Notes under the pieces: model-generated
What the model was told of the DNA's origin: nothing
Database searches by the model: none
Seen by the model: the letters and a program-made list of their open reading frames with translations, nothing else
Position numbers and translations under genes: made by a program
Shown here: positions 8,572 to 18,077 of the stretch, in pieces
Layout: every line of letters starts with the position of its first letter
Position numbering within the stretch: the stretch's first letter is position 1
Source of the DNA: Candidatus Gastranaerophilales bacterium
GTDB taxonomy: Bacteria > Cyanobacteriota > Vampirovibrionia > Gastranaerophilales > Gastranaerophilaceae
DNA: 64,000 nt
Assembly (NCBI GenBank): GCA_910587055.1
Contig: CAJUKY010000001.1
Span: 124,001-188,000, forward strand
Direction: 5' to 3'

Positions 8572-11037
8572 ATGGATGAAAATTTTACAAAATTTAACAG
8601 TAATATCCTGAATAAAATTAACGATTTTATAAATTCCCGAACCGGAGAGCCTGAGGCTGACATATTATATATATCCGGTTTTCAGGGCTCAGGAAAAAGT
8701 GAAATTGTTAATATGGCGCTGAAAAATATTGATGAAGATATTCTTTTATTCCGCCATCTGTGTTTTGAAAACAGTGTGATAGACGATTTTTTGCTCGGAT
8801 TTTACGATACGCTGCGCTATTATTCGCTAAGCAAAAAAATTAATTTAAAAAAAGGTTTATCCGAAAACTTTGCACAAAAAGTAAGTTTTTATTTTAAAAA
8901 TCTTGATAAAAAATGTTTAATCATTATTGATAATTTTGAAATAATATCCGCAAATTCAGAAATAGTAGATTTTTTAGCCCATCTGGCAAAGTATGAAAAC
9001 GTTAAATTAATATTGATATCAAGGATTTTAAATTCGGAATTTTTTGAAAACAAAAATTTAAACTGCGAAATCGTAGAAATCCCCGTCAATGATTATTTTG
9101 TATTTAAGCTCAAAGTACAGGATGCTTTAAGCGTATATATTGAAGATGATATAGAAGCCTTTTATAATGCGACAAAAGGGTATGAATTGTATCTTAAAAT
9201 GGCGCTGAGGTACATTATAACCGTAAATTCCACCCTTACAGAATTTATGGAAGAATTTAAAAAAAGAAAACTTGAATTTGAAGATTTTCTGCTGTCAAAA
9301 ATTGTATCCCTTGTGCCGCCAATTTATCTGCCTTTTTTACAGAATATGTCATGCCTTAACCATTCGGTAAAAATTGCTTTTATAGAATATTACAGGCTCG
9401 GAGATATTTCTTTAATTAATTATTTATACAGAAAAATGCTGATTTCAAAATTTGATGATGAAATTTACCTTAAAGATTATTTAAAACAGTATTTTTTATC
9501 CAATCTTTCAGTTAAAGAAAAAATAGATAATTACAAAAATTTAATAAAAATTTATGAAAACGAGCTCTCAAAAAGCCCGAAAGACAGGCTTTTAAGACTA
9601 TCAAGAGAAAGTATAAGAAAACAAATAGAATTTATTAAGGGCAATATCCCGAATATAAGCAGTCCGCAAGCATTTAGCGGAGGCGGTTTTTCTATAAACG
9701 GAGGCGGTTTTTACGCACAACAGGCAGAAAATGCGCCCGTTCCATGGTATGCAAGGCTTTCAAAACTGAGACAAAAAGGATTTGAAGAATCTGCAAACCG
9801 CAATGCGCTTGAAGAAACCAAACAACCCGATATACAGAAAGACCCGTTTATGGGCGAAGAAATTTTGAGTGAAGAGGAGCGCATTTTAATTGAGCAATTC
9901 AGGCAAAACAAGGCTAAAAATGCCGACATACAAGGTATTAATACGGATTATAAAAATATTCTTAATAAAGCAAAAAAATTAGAAGAAAATTTTGATTATC
10001 AAGGCGCAATTCAGGTTTTAACAAAGTTCATTGAAGGGTTTTCAGGTAATTTAAAAAATACATCTTCTGTCTTAAAGGATATTTATCTGGAATTAGCAGG
10101 AAATTACAGCAAAATCAATGATTTTGAGAACGTTTTAGATAATTTTCATAATGCACTTGAAATTTGCAAAGAAAATGATGATAAGGTCGGAATTGTTGAT
10201 ATAAAACTGTTAGAGGCAGATTTATATAAAAAATTATACCGTCTTGAAAAGGCAAAAAATGCTCTCAATGAAGCTGTTGAAACAGGTAAAGAAATTTCTG
10301 AAAGCAGCACTGCAAAAGCGTTTCTCACCCTCGGTGAAATTTTTGAGATGGAAAATGATTTCAAATCAGCCTTTGAAAACTATAAAAAGGCGGAAGAATT
10401 CGCACTTGCAGGCGCGCAAAACAGCGATAACAGCGAAGCTCTGCTTTCAGAAATATATTACCGCACGGCAGTTTTATACGATGACGGGCAAGATACCGAA
10501 AAATCGCTTGAATACTATCAAAAATGCATTGAAATTTCCCGTGATTCAAATAATGGAAGCGGCGGCGAGTTTTTATCGGCTTCATATGCAAACACAGGGC
10601 TTATTTACATTGAATTATGGAATGAAAGCGGAAATGAAGAATATCGTCAAAATGCCTATAACAGCTTATCTTTAGGGCTTAATGAAGATGAAAAACGAAA
10701 AAATTACAACGGAATTTACACCATCTGCAGGCAGTTAACAAGGCTTTACGAAAATTCAAACAATGAAAAACTGCTTGAATATTTAAATATGGCGCTCGAA
10801 GCATCCAAAAATATGGATGACAGCTTTAAAATTGCCATATCACACCTTGAAATCGGCGATTATTATTATAACACAAAAGAAAATTCCTTGGCATTAAGAA
10901 ATTATCTTGATGCTAAAAAGGCACTTGGCGCAGGTATTTCAGAGGAAAATAAAGAACGCATTACTACAAGAATTAACGATATGAAAATAAAGATGAAAAA
11001 TTTTGAATTTGAAGAAATTTTAAAAGAATATGAATGA
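8572..11037 (+). CDS. P-loop NTPase with C-terminal TPR repeats (STAND-like)
   Basis: 821 residues. The N-terminal NTPase has a Walker A GFQGSGKS (36-43) and a Walker B LIIID (116-120) followed by N and F, in the manner of AAA/STAND ATPases. A helical middle section follows. A Gly-rich linker near 365-385 leads to TPR-like helical hairpins from about 460 to 800. Such proteins usually act as ligand-sensing switches or scaffolds, and the partner is unknown here. The start has no ribosome binding site. TAAAAT at 8559-8564 ends 7 nt before the ATG, predicting a leaderless mRNA. The 3' end overlaps rsmG by 8 nt, so the two are cotranscribed. Confidence 0.8.
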   Translation: MDENFTKFNSNILNKINDFINSRTGEPEADILYISGFQGSGKSEIVNMALKNIDEDILLFRHLCFENSVIDDFLLGFYDTLRYYSLSKKINLKKGLSENFAQKVSFYFKNLDKKCLIIIDNFEIISANSEIVDFLAHLAKYENVKLILISRILNSEFFENKNLNCEIVEIPVNDYFVFKLKVQDALSVYIEDDIEAFYNATKGYELYLKMALRYIITVNSTLTEFMEEFKKRKLEFEDFLLSKIVSLVPPIYLPFLQNMSCLNHSVKIAFIEYYRLGDISLINYLYRKMLISKFDDEIYLKDYLKQYFLSNLSVKEKIDNYKNLIKIYENELSKSPKDRLLRLSRESIRKQIEFIKGNIPNISSPQAFSGGGFSINGGGFYAQQAENAPVPWYARLSKLRQKGFEESANRNALEETKQPDIQKDPFMGEEILSEEERILIEQFRQNKAKNADIQGINTDYKNILNKAKKLEENFDYQGAIQVLTKFIEGFSGNLKNTSSVLKDIYLELAGNYSKINDFENVLDNFHNALEICKENDDKVGIVDIKLLEADLYKKLYRLEKAKNALNEAVETGKEISESSTAKAFLTLGEIFEMENDFKSAFENYKKAEEFALAGAQNSDNSEALLSEIYYRTAVLYDDGQDTEKSLEYYQKCIEISRDSNNGSGGEFLSASYANTGLIYIELWNESGNEEYRQNAYNSLSLGLNEDEKRKNYNGIYTICRQLTRLYENSNNEKLLEYLNMALEASKNMDDSFKIAISHLEIGDYYYNTKENSLALRNYLDAKKALGAGISEENKERITTRINDMKIKMKNFEFEEILKEYE

Positions 11038-11686
11038 TTTTTTAGATAAAAAAAGAATAAAGATTATTGAAGAAAATTTAGGACTAAAGCTCACAGCTGA
11101 ACAGGTTTCAGCTTTTAACAAATGGAGCTTGATTTTTACGGATTACAATTCTCATACAAATTTAATGAGCAGAAATGAAATTAAAAATTTATTCGAAAAA
11201 CACGTCTATGACAGCCTTTCAATTGTTTTATGGAAAAATTTTGCAAGATATCAAGATGGCGGAAAGCTTCTTGATATCGGGACAGGAGGCGGTTTTCCTT
11301 CGGTTATGCTGGCGCTTTGTTTTCCTTCTTTAACAGTATTTGCAAACGATTCCAGAATTAAAAAGATTAATTTTATTAAACTTGCAAAGCGGGAACTTAA
11401 TTTAACAAATCTTAATATTTTATACGGGAGAGCGGAAGAAATTTCGCCCGTAAATGCTGATATTGTTACATTTCGAGCTGTAGGAAAAATCAAGGATATT
11501 TTCCCGCTGGCTGAAAGACATACAGCACAAGGGGGCGGCATTGTTTTTTATAAAGCAAAAGACGTTGAAACAGAGATTAGAGAGGCTTCCCGCACTTTTA
11601 AAAATCTAAAACCCCCTGAAATTATACCATACACCCTTCCTTTGGATGTTGAAAACACCCGAAACCTTGTAGTATTCAGTGTTTAA
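11030..11686 (+). CDS. rsmG: 16S rRNA (guanine527-N7)-methyltransferase RsmG
   Basis: 218 residues, normal length. RsmG methylates N7 of G527 in 16S rRNA using S-adenosylmethionine. The SAM-binding loop LLDIGTGGGFPS is at about residues 80-91, and the GxxxEI segment (GRAEEISP) with the following FRAVG is typical of the family. It overlaps the TPR-NTPase gene by 8 nt (its ATG lies inside the end of that gene), so it is translationally coupled. It converges with the ROK kinase gene, which ends 16 bp away. In most bacteria rsmG sits near mnmG or parAB; that context is absent here. Confidence 0.95.
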   Translation: MNDFLDKKRIKIIEENLGLKLTAEQVSAFNKWSLIFTDYNSHTNLMSRNEIKNLFEKHVYDSLSIVLWKNFARYQDGGKLLDIGTGGGFPSVMLALCFPSLTVFANDSRIKKINFIKLAKRELNLTNLNILYGRAEEISPVNADIVTFRAVGKIKDIFPLAERHTAQGGGIVFYKAKDVETEIREASRTFKNLKPPEIIPYTLPLDVENTRNLVVFSV

Positions 11687-11702
11687 ACTGTTTCAGGCCT
11701 GA

Positions 11703-12584
11703 TTAAATTCTATCAAGTGCCAGAAGCGAAGCGCCTATTAATCCGGCGAAATTGCCTGCTGATGCATGTTTTACGACAACAGGAGTCGTTACAATTTCCT
11801 TATTTACAAGGCTTTGGATATATTCAGCATCCGCAAATTCAGCCATAGAGCCACTTAGCACAACAATTTCCGTATCGAAAATATCATTTAGCCCGATAAT
11901 CCCGTCAGCAATGTGTCTTTGCCATATGTCAAGCGCCAGAATGCAGCCTGCATCGTTATTTTTAGCATTTTCAACTATCTGATAGGTTGTTAATTCACGG
12001 TTTAAGATGTCTTTATAGGTTAAAGCAAGTCCCCTGCCTGAAGCATAGGCTTCGAAACAATCAAAAGTACCGCAGGTACAGGGTCTTTTGCGTTCAATTG
12101 ACATTTTAAAGTGCATTTCGCCCGCTGCGCCTGACTTTCCTTTTAATAAAGAGTTGTTAATTATTATACCGCCGCCAACGCCCGTGCCAAGAGTCAGCGT
12201 AATCGAGTGTGCAGCGCCTTTTGCAGCCCCTGTGTTATGTTCAGCCCAGGCTGCACAATTGGCGTCATTCTCAATAAAGACAGGTAATTTCGGAGATAAA
12301 TCCTGAAAATTAATATCTGAATATCCTTCAACCAGATTTGCAGTGGAACTTAAAATTTTTGTATTTTCATTATTAACCGCACCTGCAGTGGCTATAGCTG
12401 TAACAAAAGCGGTTTTTCCCTGATTTTCAATAATCTGCGACAGGGTTTCTTTAATGCCTTCAACTGATTTTGGGGTGGCGTATTTTATTGGAGGAGTAAG
12501 GATTTCACCGCTTTTATTAACAATAGCCGCATAAATTTTTGTTCCGCCGATATCAATTCCAAGCGCAGTTTTTTCAGTATTCAT
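11703..12584 (-). CDS. nanK: ROK-family sugar kinase, probable N-acetylmannosamine kinase
   Basis: 293 residues. ROK fold: N-terminal phosphate-binding GIDIGGTK, a GTGVGGG loop, and the zinc-binding ROK signature CTCGTFDCFE in the middle. The first Cys-x-Cys and the last Cys are kept; the usual Gly before the last Cys is Asp. ROK kinases phosphorylate glucose, ManNAc, GlcNAc or fructose. The ATGA overlap with nanE upstream argues for ManNAc kinase, feeding ManNAc-6-phosphate to NanE. Glucokinase remains possible. No sialic acid lyase (nanA) or transporter is in the window, so the source of ManNAc is not shown. Confidence 0.75.
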   Translation of the reverse strand: MNTEKTALGIDIGGTKIYAAIVNKSGEILTPPIKYATPKSVEGIKETLSQIIENQGKTAFVTAIATAGAVNNENTKILSSTANLVEGYSDINFQDLSPKLPVFIENDANCAAWAEHNTGAAKGAAHSITLTLGTGVGGGIIINNSLLKGKSGAAGEMHFKMSIERKRPCTCGTFDCFEAYASGRGLALTYKDILNRELTTYQIVENAKNNDAGCILALDIWQRHIADGIIGLNDIFDTEIVVLSGSMAEFADAEYIQSLVNKEIVTTPVVVKHASAGNFAGLIGASLLALDRI

Positions 12585-13309
12585 ACGGCTTTTAACCCTT
12601 TCTTTATAAATCTTTTTACAATTTCATGCGGGCGGGTAACGGCAGAGCCTATTACTACCGCAAATGCACCCAGTTCGAAGGCTTTAGCCGCCTGCTCGGG
12701 CGTCCAGATACGTCCCTCAAGAATTACGGGGCATTTAATATTCTTAACAATCTCCGTAAGAAGCTTATAATCAGGTTCTTCCGGATTTTTTCCTAGAGAA
12801 GAATTTAAGGCAATACTTTCTTTCGTATATCCGCTTAATGTGGTTGAAACAATATCACAGCCTAAATTTGCAGCATTTTCTGCCTCTTCATAGGTTGAAA
12901 TATCAGCCATGGTCAACTTTCCCTTAGAGTGAACAAAATCAATAATTTCAGGCAATTTTTCACCCGAGGGTCTTTGCCGCATTGTGCCGTCAAATGCCAC
13001 AACATCAGCTCCCGCTTGAATTACAGCCTCACAATCCGCTGCAGATGGTGTTATATATACTAATTCTTCAAAATTTTCGGGAATAATTTTCGGTTTTGTA
13101 ATTCCTATAATCGGAATTTCAGTATCAAATTTCCGCACATTTTTTATATCTCTTTCCCCTGCAAGCCTTAGAGCGGAGGCGCCTCCGGACATTACCGATT
13201 TTACCATTGCAATCATAACATTTTCATCATACAATGGTTCTCCAAAGGAACTTTGGACTGAAACAATTATTTGGTTTTTTAATTTGTTTAAAATTTTTGT
13301 ATTGCTCAT
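12581..13309 (-). CDS. nanE: N-acylglucosamine-6-phosphate 2-epimerase NanE
   Basis: 242 residues. Converts ManNAc-6-phosphate to GlcNAc-6-phosphate, a TIM-barrel reaction in amino-sugar and sialic-acid catabolism. Readable NanE features are IVSVQS near the start, the SGGASALRLAG strand, PIIGITK, ADVVAFDGT, and the C-terminal phosphate-binding part LEGRIWTPEQ and FAVVIGSAVTRP. It is first of a two-gene unit with the ROK kinase (4-nt overlap). TATAAT at 13318-13323 lies 8 nt upstream of the ATG with no clear Shine-Dalgarno, so translation may be leaderless. Confidence 0.92.
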   Translation of the reverse strand: MSNTKILNKLKNQIIVSVQSSFGEPLYDENVMIAMVKSVMSGGASALRLAGERDIKNVRKFDTEIPIIGITKPKIIPENFEELVYITPSAADCEAVIQAGADVVAFDGTMRQRPSGEKLPEIIDFVHSKGKLTMADISTYEEAENAANLGCDIVSTTLSGYTKESIALNSSLGKNPEEPDYKLLTEIVKNIKCPVILEGRIWTPEQAAKAFELGAFAVVIGSAVTRPHEIVKRFIKKGLKAV

Positions 13310-13393
13310 ATTATAAAATTATACACCAAATTGACCATGATTTTTGTTTTTAAGTTATACTATTATACATAATTAGAATAATATAGGTGAATT

Positions 13394-14689
13394 ATGACAA
13401 GTAAATGTGAAATTTTAGAAGGAAATGTTGCAAAAATTGATATGACAATTGATGCAAAAGAAGCGGAAAGCGCTTATAATAAGGCTTTTAAGAAAATAAG
13501 CCAGAATGTTAATATTGCAGGATTCAGAAAAGGCAAAGCGCCTAAAAATATCGTTGAAAAATACGTAGGGGTTGAAAGAATTAAGGCGGAAGCCATTGAA
13601 AACATCTTCCCGAAAGAGTTTTCAGCCGTTGTGGATGAACATAAATTAGACCTTGCCGTTCAGCCTTATATTGAATCTTATGAATTTGAAACGGGCAAAG
13701 ACCTTACAATGGTTGTAAAAGCGGAATTAAAACCTGAAGTAAAACTTGCAAAATATAAAGACAATACGGTTGAATTTGAAGAATATAAAAATGACGCGGA
13801 TGCCCTTGATAAAGAGCTTAAGACAATTCAAGAAAGATTTTCAACTCTTGAAAATGTTGAAGAAGACAGAGAAACAAAAGCGGATGATACCGTTGTATTT
13901 GATTTTGAGGGTTTTGTCGGCGATGAAGCCATTGAACATGGCGCAGGCAAAAATTATACGCTTGATTTAGCGCATTCCAATTTTATTCCGGGGTTTGCAG
14001 AAGGCCTTGTAGGGCATAAAAAAGGTGAAGAATTTACAATTGATGTAACTTTCCCTGAAAATTACCATCAGGATAAGTTGAAAGGTGCAAAAGCACAGTT
14101 TAAAATAAAATTACATGAAATTAAAACAAGAATTCTACCGGAATTAAATGATGACCTTGCTAAAAAAGCAGGTAAATTTGATTCACTGGATAAATTAAAA
14201 GAAGATATCACAAAATATCTTGAAACAACAGAAAAAAGCGAAAATGAAAGAAGAAAGGCAGAAGCCATATTTAATAAGGTTTATGAAGATACCAAAATTG
14301 ATATTCAAGAAGCAATGATTGAAAGAGAAATTGAGGCTATCAAAAATGAAACCAGACAAAATGCGGAAAATCACGGCCAGAATTTTGATGAACTTGTTGA
14401 AAAAGAAGGCAAAGATGAAGTAAACAAGAAATTCAAAGAAGAAGCCGTAAAACGCATTAAAAATTCTTTGATTATTGAAAAAATAGCAAAGACAGAGGAT
14501 ATCAAAATCGGGCAAAATGATATACTTGAGCAGGTAACAGAGCTTGCAAAAATGTATAGAACAACAGGCGCCCAGATTTTTGAAGAATTAAGACAAAACC
14601 CTGCAGGATTCTCCGTTTTGACCCAGCAGGTTGCAACAAGAAAAGTAAACGAAACTTTACTTAACAATAATACATTCAAAGCAAAATAA
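13394..14689 (+). CDS. tig: trigger factor, ribosome-associated chaperone and prolyl isomerase
   Basis: 431 residues, usual size. Trigger factor binds nascent chains at the ribosome exit. The ribosome-docking signature GFRKGKAP is at about residues 49-56. The FKBP-type PPIase domain follows (about 155-245; VVFDFEGF and FIPGFAEGLVG) and then the helical C-terminal chaperone arms. The start has AGGTGA about 5 nt upstream. It is followed 117 bp later by clpP and then clpX, the classical tig-clpP-clpX proteostasis cluster. It is divergent from nanE; a TATACT/TATACATAAT-rich stretch at 13357-13372 probably holds its promoter. Confidence 0.97.
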   Translation: MTSKCEILEGNVAKIDMTIDAKEAESAYNKAFKKISQNVNIAGFRKGKAPKNIVEKYVGVERIKAEAIENIFPKEFSAVVDEHKLDLAVQPYIESYEFETGKDLTMVVKAELKPEVKLAKYKDNTVEFEEYKNDADALDKELKTIQERFSTLENVEEDRETKADDTVVFDFEGFVGDEAIEHGAGKNYTLDLAHSNFIPGFAEGLVGHKKGEEFTIDVTFPENYHQDKLKGAKAQFKIKLHEIKTRILPELNDDLAKKAGKFDSLDKLKEDITKYLETTEKSENERRKAEAIFNKVYEDTKIDIQEAMIEREIEAIKNETRQNAENHGQNFDELVEKEGKDEVNKKFKEEAVKRIKNSLIIEKIAKTEDIKIGQNDILEQVTELAKMYRTTGAQIFEELRQNPAGFSVLTQQVATRKVNETLLNNNTFKAK

Positions 14690-14691
14690 TA

Positions 14692-14774
14692 GCCCCGAAA
14701 TCATTTCAGGGCAGGCGGATATCAAAATTCCGCAGCCAAAAATGCTGAAATAAGTTCAAAAATAAGTTCAGCAT
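14692..14774 (+). promoter_or_regulatory. three consecutive hairpins between tig and clpP
   Basis: The 117-bp gap holds three inverted repeats: GCCCCGAAA/TTTCAGGGC (14692-14712, one mismatch), GCGGA/TCCGC (about 14715-14733) and ATGCTGAA/TTCAGCAT (14742-14774). None has a T-run, so they look like RNA processing or stability elements that uncouple tig and clpP levels rather than plain terminators. That function is inference. Confidence 0.5.
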
Positions 14775-14806
14775 AACAAAAATAACAAATTTGAAAGGAT
14801 AAAAAT

Positions 14807-15397
14807 ATGAGTTTTGTACCGGTAGTAATCGAACAATCATCCAGAGGCGAAAGGTCTTTTGACATATTTTCAAGACTTTTAAGAGAAAGAATTATCTTCC
14901 TCGGTACCCCGATTGATGATATGGTTGCAAACTTAATTGTAGCGCAGCTTTTACTGTTAGATTCAGAAAATCCCGAAAAAGATATTATGTTATATATAAA
15001 TTCTCCGGGAGGTTCTGTTACAGCCGGTTTTGCCATATATGACACCATGCAGCACATCAGAGCAAATGTTTCAACAATTTGTCTGGGTCAGGCCGCTTCA
15101 ATGGGTGCGTTCCTTTTATCATCAGGTACAAAAGGCAAAAGGCTTGCCCTGCCGCATTCAAGAGTGCTTATCCACCAGCCTTTGGGCGGTGCGCAAGGTC
15201 AGGCAACTGATATTGAAATTCAGGCCAATGAAATTTTAAGAATTAAAAAATCATTGAATTCAATTTTAGCCGCAAATACAGGTCAAGCACTCAAAAAAAT
15301 CGAAAAAGATACAGACAGAGATTATATTATGACTCCTGAAGAAGCGCTTGAATACGGTATGATTGACAAAATTATCACAATGGATGAAAATAATTAA
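14807..15397 (+). CDS. clpP: ATP-dependent Clp protease proteolytic subunit
   Basis: 196 residues. Forms the tetradecameric serine protease chamber fed by ClpX. The catalytic triad is readable: S98 in GQAASMG, H123 in VLIHQP and D172 in DTDRDY. The oligomer-contact segment INSPGGSV is at 64-71. The start has GAAAGGAT upstream. It lies between tig and clpX on the same strand. A single copy is seen here, whereas photosynthetic cyanobacteria carry several clpP/clpR genes elsewhere in their genomes. Confident assignment. Confidence 0.97.
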   Translation: MSFVPVVIEQSSRGERSFDIFSRLLRERIIFLGTPIDDMVANLIVAQLLLLDSENPEKDIMLYINSPGGSVTAGFAIYDTMQHIRANVSTICLGQAASMGAFLLSSGTKGKRLALPHSRVLIHQPLGGAQGQATDIEIQANEILRIKKSLNSILAANTGQALKKIEKDTDRDYIMTPEEALEYGMIDKIITMDENN

Positions 15398-15428
15398 AAA
15401 CATTAAGAAACCTTAATAAAACTTTATA

Positions 15429-15467
15429 TGCCCTAAAAAGTACAGGAAACACCGGTACAACAGGGCA
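15429..15467 (+). promoter_or_regulatory. hairpin abutting the clpX ribosome binding site
   Basis: TGCCCT (15429-15434) pairs with AGGGCA (15462-15467), enclosing an inner GTAC/GTAC pair. The 3' arm touches the AAGGAGAG of clpX. Folding could tune clpX translation relative to clpP. No T-run follows, so it is not a simple terminator. Confidence 0.45.
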
Positions 15468-15481
15468 AGGAGAGAAAATAA

Positions 15482-16795
15482 ATGCCTAAAAATAATGATC
15501 CGAATTTAAAATGTTCTTTCTGCGGGAAAACGCAGGATCAGGTTAAAAAGCTGATTGCAGGGCCTGATGTTTGCATTTGCGATGAGTGCATTGAGCTTTG
15601 CAACGAAATTCTTGATGAAGAACTTTTTAATATTAAGCAGGAAGAAAAAATTTCAGATTTGGACCAGCTGTTTGAAGGAATTCCAAAACCTGCCGAAATC
15701 AAGGCTTATCTTGATGAACACATTGTAGGACAGGCTGATGCCAAAAAGGTATTATCCGTTGCCGTTTACAACCATTATAAAAGAATTGCACACAATATGG
15801 ATGTGGACAACGAAAAGCCCGAAGTTGAAATCCAAAAAAGCAATATTTTGCTTGTAGGACCTACAGGTTCAGGCAAAACCCTTCTTGCGCAAACTCTGGC
15901 AAAAATGTTAAACGTACCGTTTGCCGTTGCCGATGCTACAACCCTTACAGAGGCAGGATATGTGGGCGATGATGTTGAAAATATCTTATTAAGATTATAT
16001 CAAGCCGCAGATTATAACGCCCAGAAAGCTGAGCGCGGGATTATCTATATAGATGAAATTGATAAAATCGCAAGAAAATCCGAAAACCCTTCAATTACAA
16101 GGGATGTATCAGGCGAAGGCGTACAGCAGGCGTTATTAAAAATGATTGAAGGCACGGTTGCAAACGTTCCTCCGCAGGGCGGAAGAAAACACCCCCATCA
16201 GGAATTTATTCAGATTGATACCTCAAATATTTTATTCATTGTGGGCGGCGCATTTGTAGGCCTTGATAAAATTGTTGAAAGACGCTGCGGAACATCAAGC
16301 ACAATGGGCTTCGGCTCAAAGCCAATCAGCGCTAAAGAAAAAGAAATTCAGGCACAAAAAATGCTTAAAAAATTACAGCCTGATGATTTATTAAAGTTCG
16401 GCTTAATTCCTGAATTTATCGGCAGAATTCCCGTTTATTCAGTATTAGACCCGCTTGATGAAGAAACATTGAAAATGATTTTAACAAAACCCAAAAATGC
16501 CATTATTAAGCAGTATGCCTGCCTTATGAAAATGGACGGGGTTGATTTAACATTTGAAGATGATGCCATTGAATTAATTGCACAGGAAGCAATTAAAAGA
16601 AAAACAGGCGCAAGGGCCTTAAGGTCAATTGTTGAGGAAATTATGACGGATATTATGTATGAAGTGCCGTCAAATGAAAATATTAAAACGTATACCATCA
16701 CATCTGACATTGTCAGAAAGAAACTAAATGTCGCAGAGCTTATTAAATTGCCCACCAAAAAAGAAGAAGGCGGCGACATTGAAGATATCGCATAA
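15482..16795 (+). CDS. clpX: ATP-dependent Clp protease ATP-binding subunit ClpX
   Basis: 437 residues. AAA+ unfoldase that delivers substrates to ClpP. The N-terminal zinc domain has four Cys (CSFCG near residue 11 and CICDEC near 32). Walker A GPTGSGKT is at about 125-132, Walker B IIYIDEID at about 188, and the pore loop GYVGDDVE lies between. The ClpP-docking loop, usually IGF, reads MGF in SSTMGFGS. Strong AAGGAGAG ribosome binding site. It is the last protease gene of the tig-clpP-clpX cluster; the SLH gene follows after 20 bp and may be cotranscribed. Confidence 0.97.
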   Translation: MPKNNDPNLKCSFCGKTQDQVKKLIAGPDVCICDECIELCNEILDEELFNIKQEEKISDLDQLFEGIPKPAEIKAYLDEHIVGQADAKKVLSVAVYNHYKRIAHNMDVDNEKPEVEIQKSNILLVGPTGSGKTLLAQTLAKMLNVPFAVADATTLTEAGYVGDDVENILLRLYQAADYNAQKAERGIIYIDEIDKIARKSENPSITRDVSGEGVQQALLKMIEGTVANVPPQGGRKHPHQEFIQIDTSNILFIVGGAFVGLDKIVERRCGTSSTMGFGSKPISAKEKEIQAQKMLKKLQPDDLLKFGLIPEFIGRIPVYSVLDPLDEETLKMILTKPKNAIIKQYACLMKMDGVDLTFEDDAIELIAQEAIKRKTGARALRSIVEEIMTDIMYEVPSNENIKTYTITSDIVRKKLNVAELIKLPTKKEEGGDIEDIA

Positions 16796-16815
16796 AGAAA
16801 GTTAAGGAAAAAGAA

Positions 16816-18006
16816 ATGAATTGTATGAAGATGATGTTAAAAAAACTTTTGTGTTTAATCGCAATATTTTTTGCATTCAGTATCAATCAGGCTATTTGCG
16901 CACCTGCTGATGATTTTACCGATACTCATCAGGGTTACTGGTCTTATGATGCCATTATGGCTCTTAAAAAAATCGGAGTACTTGCAGGATACCCCGACGG
17001 CAGTTTCAGACCGGATGAAAAAGTTACAAGAGCTGAATTTACGGCTATGTTAACAAAAGCTTTAGGACTTAGAGATGCTAAAGATTTTTCAATCACAATT
17101 TATAAAGATTTATCCCCAAAACACTGGGCATACAGAGATATTCAAATAGCTTCGCATTACGGGGTTATGGAAGGAACACCCGAACATAACTTTATGGCAA
17201 ACGGAAACGTAAAAAGAGTTGAGGTTATTGCAACAATTATGAGTGCTTTAAACCTTAAAGAATTAACACCGGATGAAGCTATGGGATATTTAAAAGCCGC
17301 ATACAGCGATGTTGACGAGCTTCCCGCATGGGCATTAACCAGAACAGGTAAAGCCGAACAATTACACGCAATTGTTGTAAGACCATGGGAAGAAGGCTTG
17401 TTAATGCCGAACAGAGCTGCCACAAGGGGCGAACTTGCAGTATTTCTATACAATATGAGAGAAAGAGTAAAAATTCACCCGAGCAAAAAATTACAGGGTG
17501 CTCTTCCAAAAAGAGTGGACGGGTATGTTCTTGAAAATGCTTATCTAGACGGCAATATGGCTATAATCCCCGCAGGAACGGTTCTTCCTTTAGGCGTTAT
17601 GGATTGCGTATGGTCAAAAGAAGCTAAAGTGGGCGATGAATTTATCGCAAGAACGCTTGTAAACTTCGTTACAAAAGATAAAGTTTTATTAATTCCTATC
17701 GGAAAAGAAATAAAAGGTACAATTCAAAAAGCTAAAAAAGGAACAACCTTGATTAAAAACGCTCAAATGGTATTCCAGACTCAAACCCTTCTTGATGATG
17801 ATTCAAGAGATACAGGGGTTGAATTTGTAACAGTGGGCAACGCTGTTCCTAAAGTAGCAGAATTTACGCATAATCCCATCCTTCAAAAGATAGGTTTCAA
17901 CGTGTTTAAAGGGCACAATTTCTACAACCACCATTCTCAACAGGTAGATTTTGTTCTTCTTGAACCGGCAAGAATTAATATTATGAATAATTGGCTTGCT
18001 GAATAA
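16816..18006 (+). CDS. secreted protein with three SLH domains
   Basis: 396 residues. A signal peptide (MNCMKMMLKK start, hydrophobic to about residue 27, cleavage near AICA-AP) is followed by three S-layer homology repeats: about 35-85 (GYWSYDAI, AGYPDGSFRPD), 97-150 (HWAYRDIQ) and 160-217 (LPAWALTRTGKAEQ). SLH domains bind envelope polysaccharide. In cyanobacteria they precede porin barrels, but here only about 170 residues of unassigned beta-rich sequence follow, so this is not a full porin. It starts 20 bp after clpX behind AAGGAA, and ends at a strong bidirectional terminator. Confidence 0.88.
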   Translation: MNCMKMMLKKLLCLIAIFFAFSINQAICAPADDFTDTHQGYWSYDAIMALKKIGVLAGYPDGSFRPDEKVTRAEFTAMLTKALGLRDAKDFSITIYKDLSPKHWAYRDIQIASHYGVMEGTPEHNFMANGNVKRVEVIATIMSALNLKELTPDEAMGYLKAAYSDVDELPAWALTRTGKAEQLHAIVVRPWEEGLLMPNRAATRGELAVFLYNMRERVKIHPSKKLQGALPKRVDGYVLENAYLDGNMAIIPAGTVLPLGVMDCVWSKEAKVGDEFIARTLVNFVTKDKVLLIPIGKEIKGTIQKAKKGTTLIKNAQMVFQTQTLLDDDSRDTGVEFVTVGNAVPKVAEFTHNPILQKIGFNVFKGHNFYNHHSQQVDFVLLEPARINIMNNWLAE

Positions 18007-18030
18007 ACCGGAACCGGATATAAGAATATA

Positions 18031-18065
18031 AAAACACCGCCTCAAGAAATTCGGGCGGTGTTTTT
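18031..18065 (+). terminator. rho-independent terminator, bidirectional
   Basis: Stem AAAACACCGCC / GGCGGTGTTTTT with a 12-nt loop, followed by a T-run and preceded by an A-run. It sits between convergent genes (SLH protein on plus, 18078-18491 on minus), so it can serve both. Confidence 0.9.
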
Positions 18066-18077
18066 ATATTAATTTGA

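Noticed and set aside
10244..10675. Alternative 143-codon frame within the TPR region
   Set aside because: It is a plus-one shadow of the TPR repeats with no ribosome binding site and no homology.
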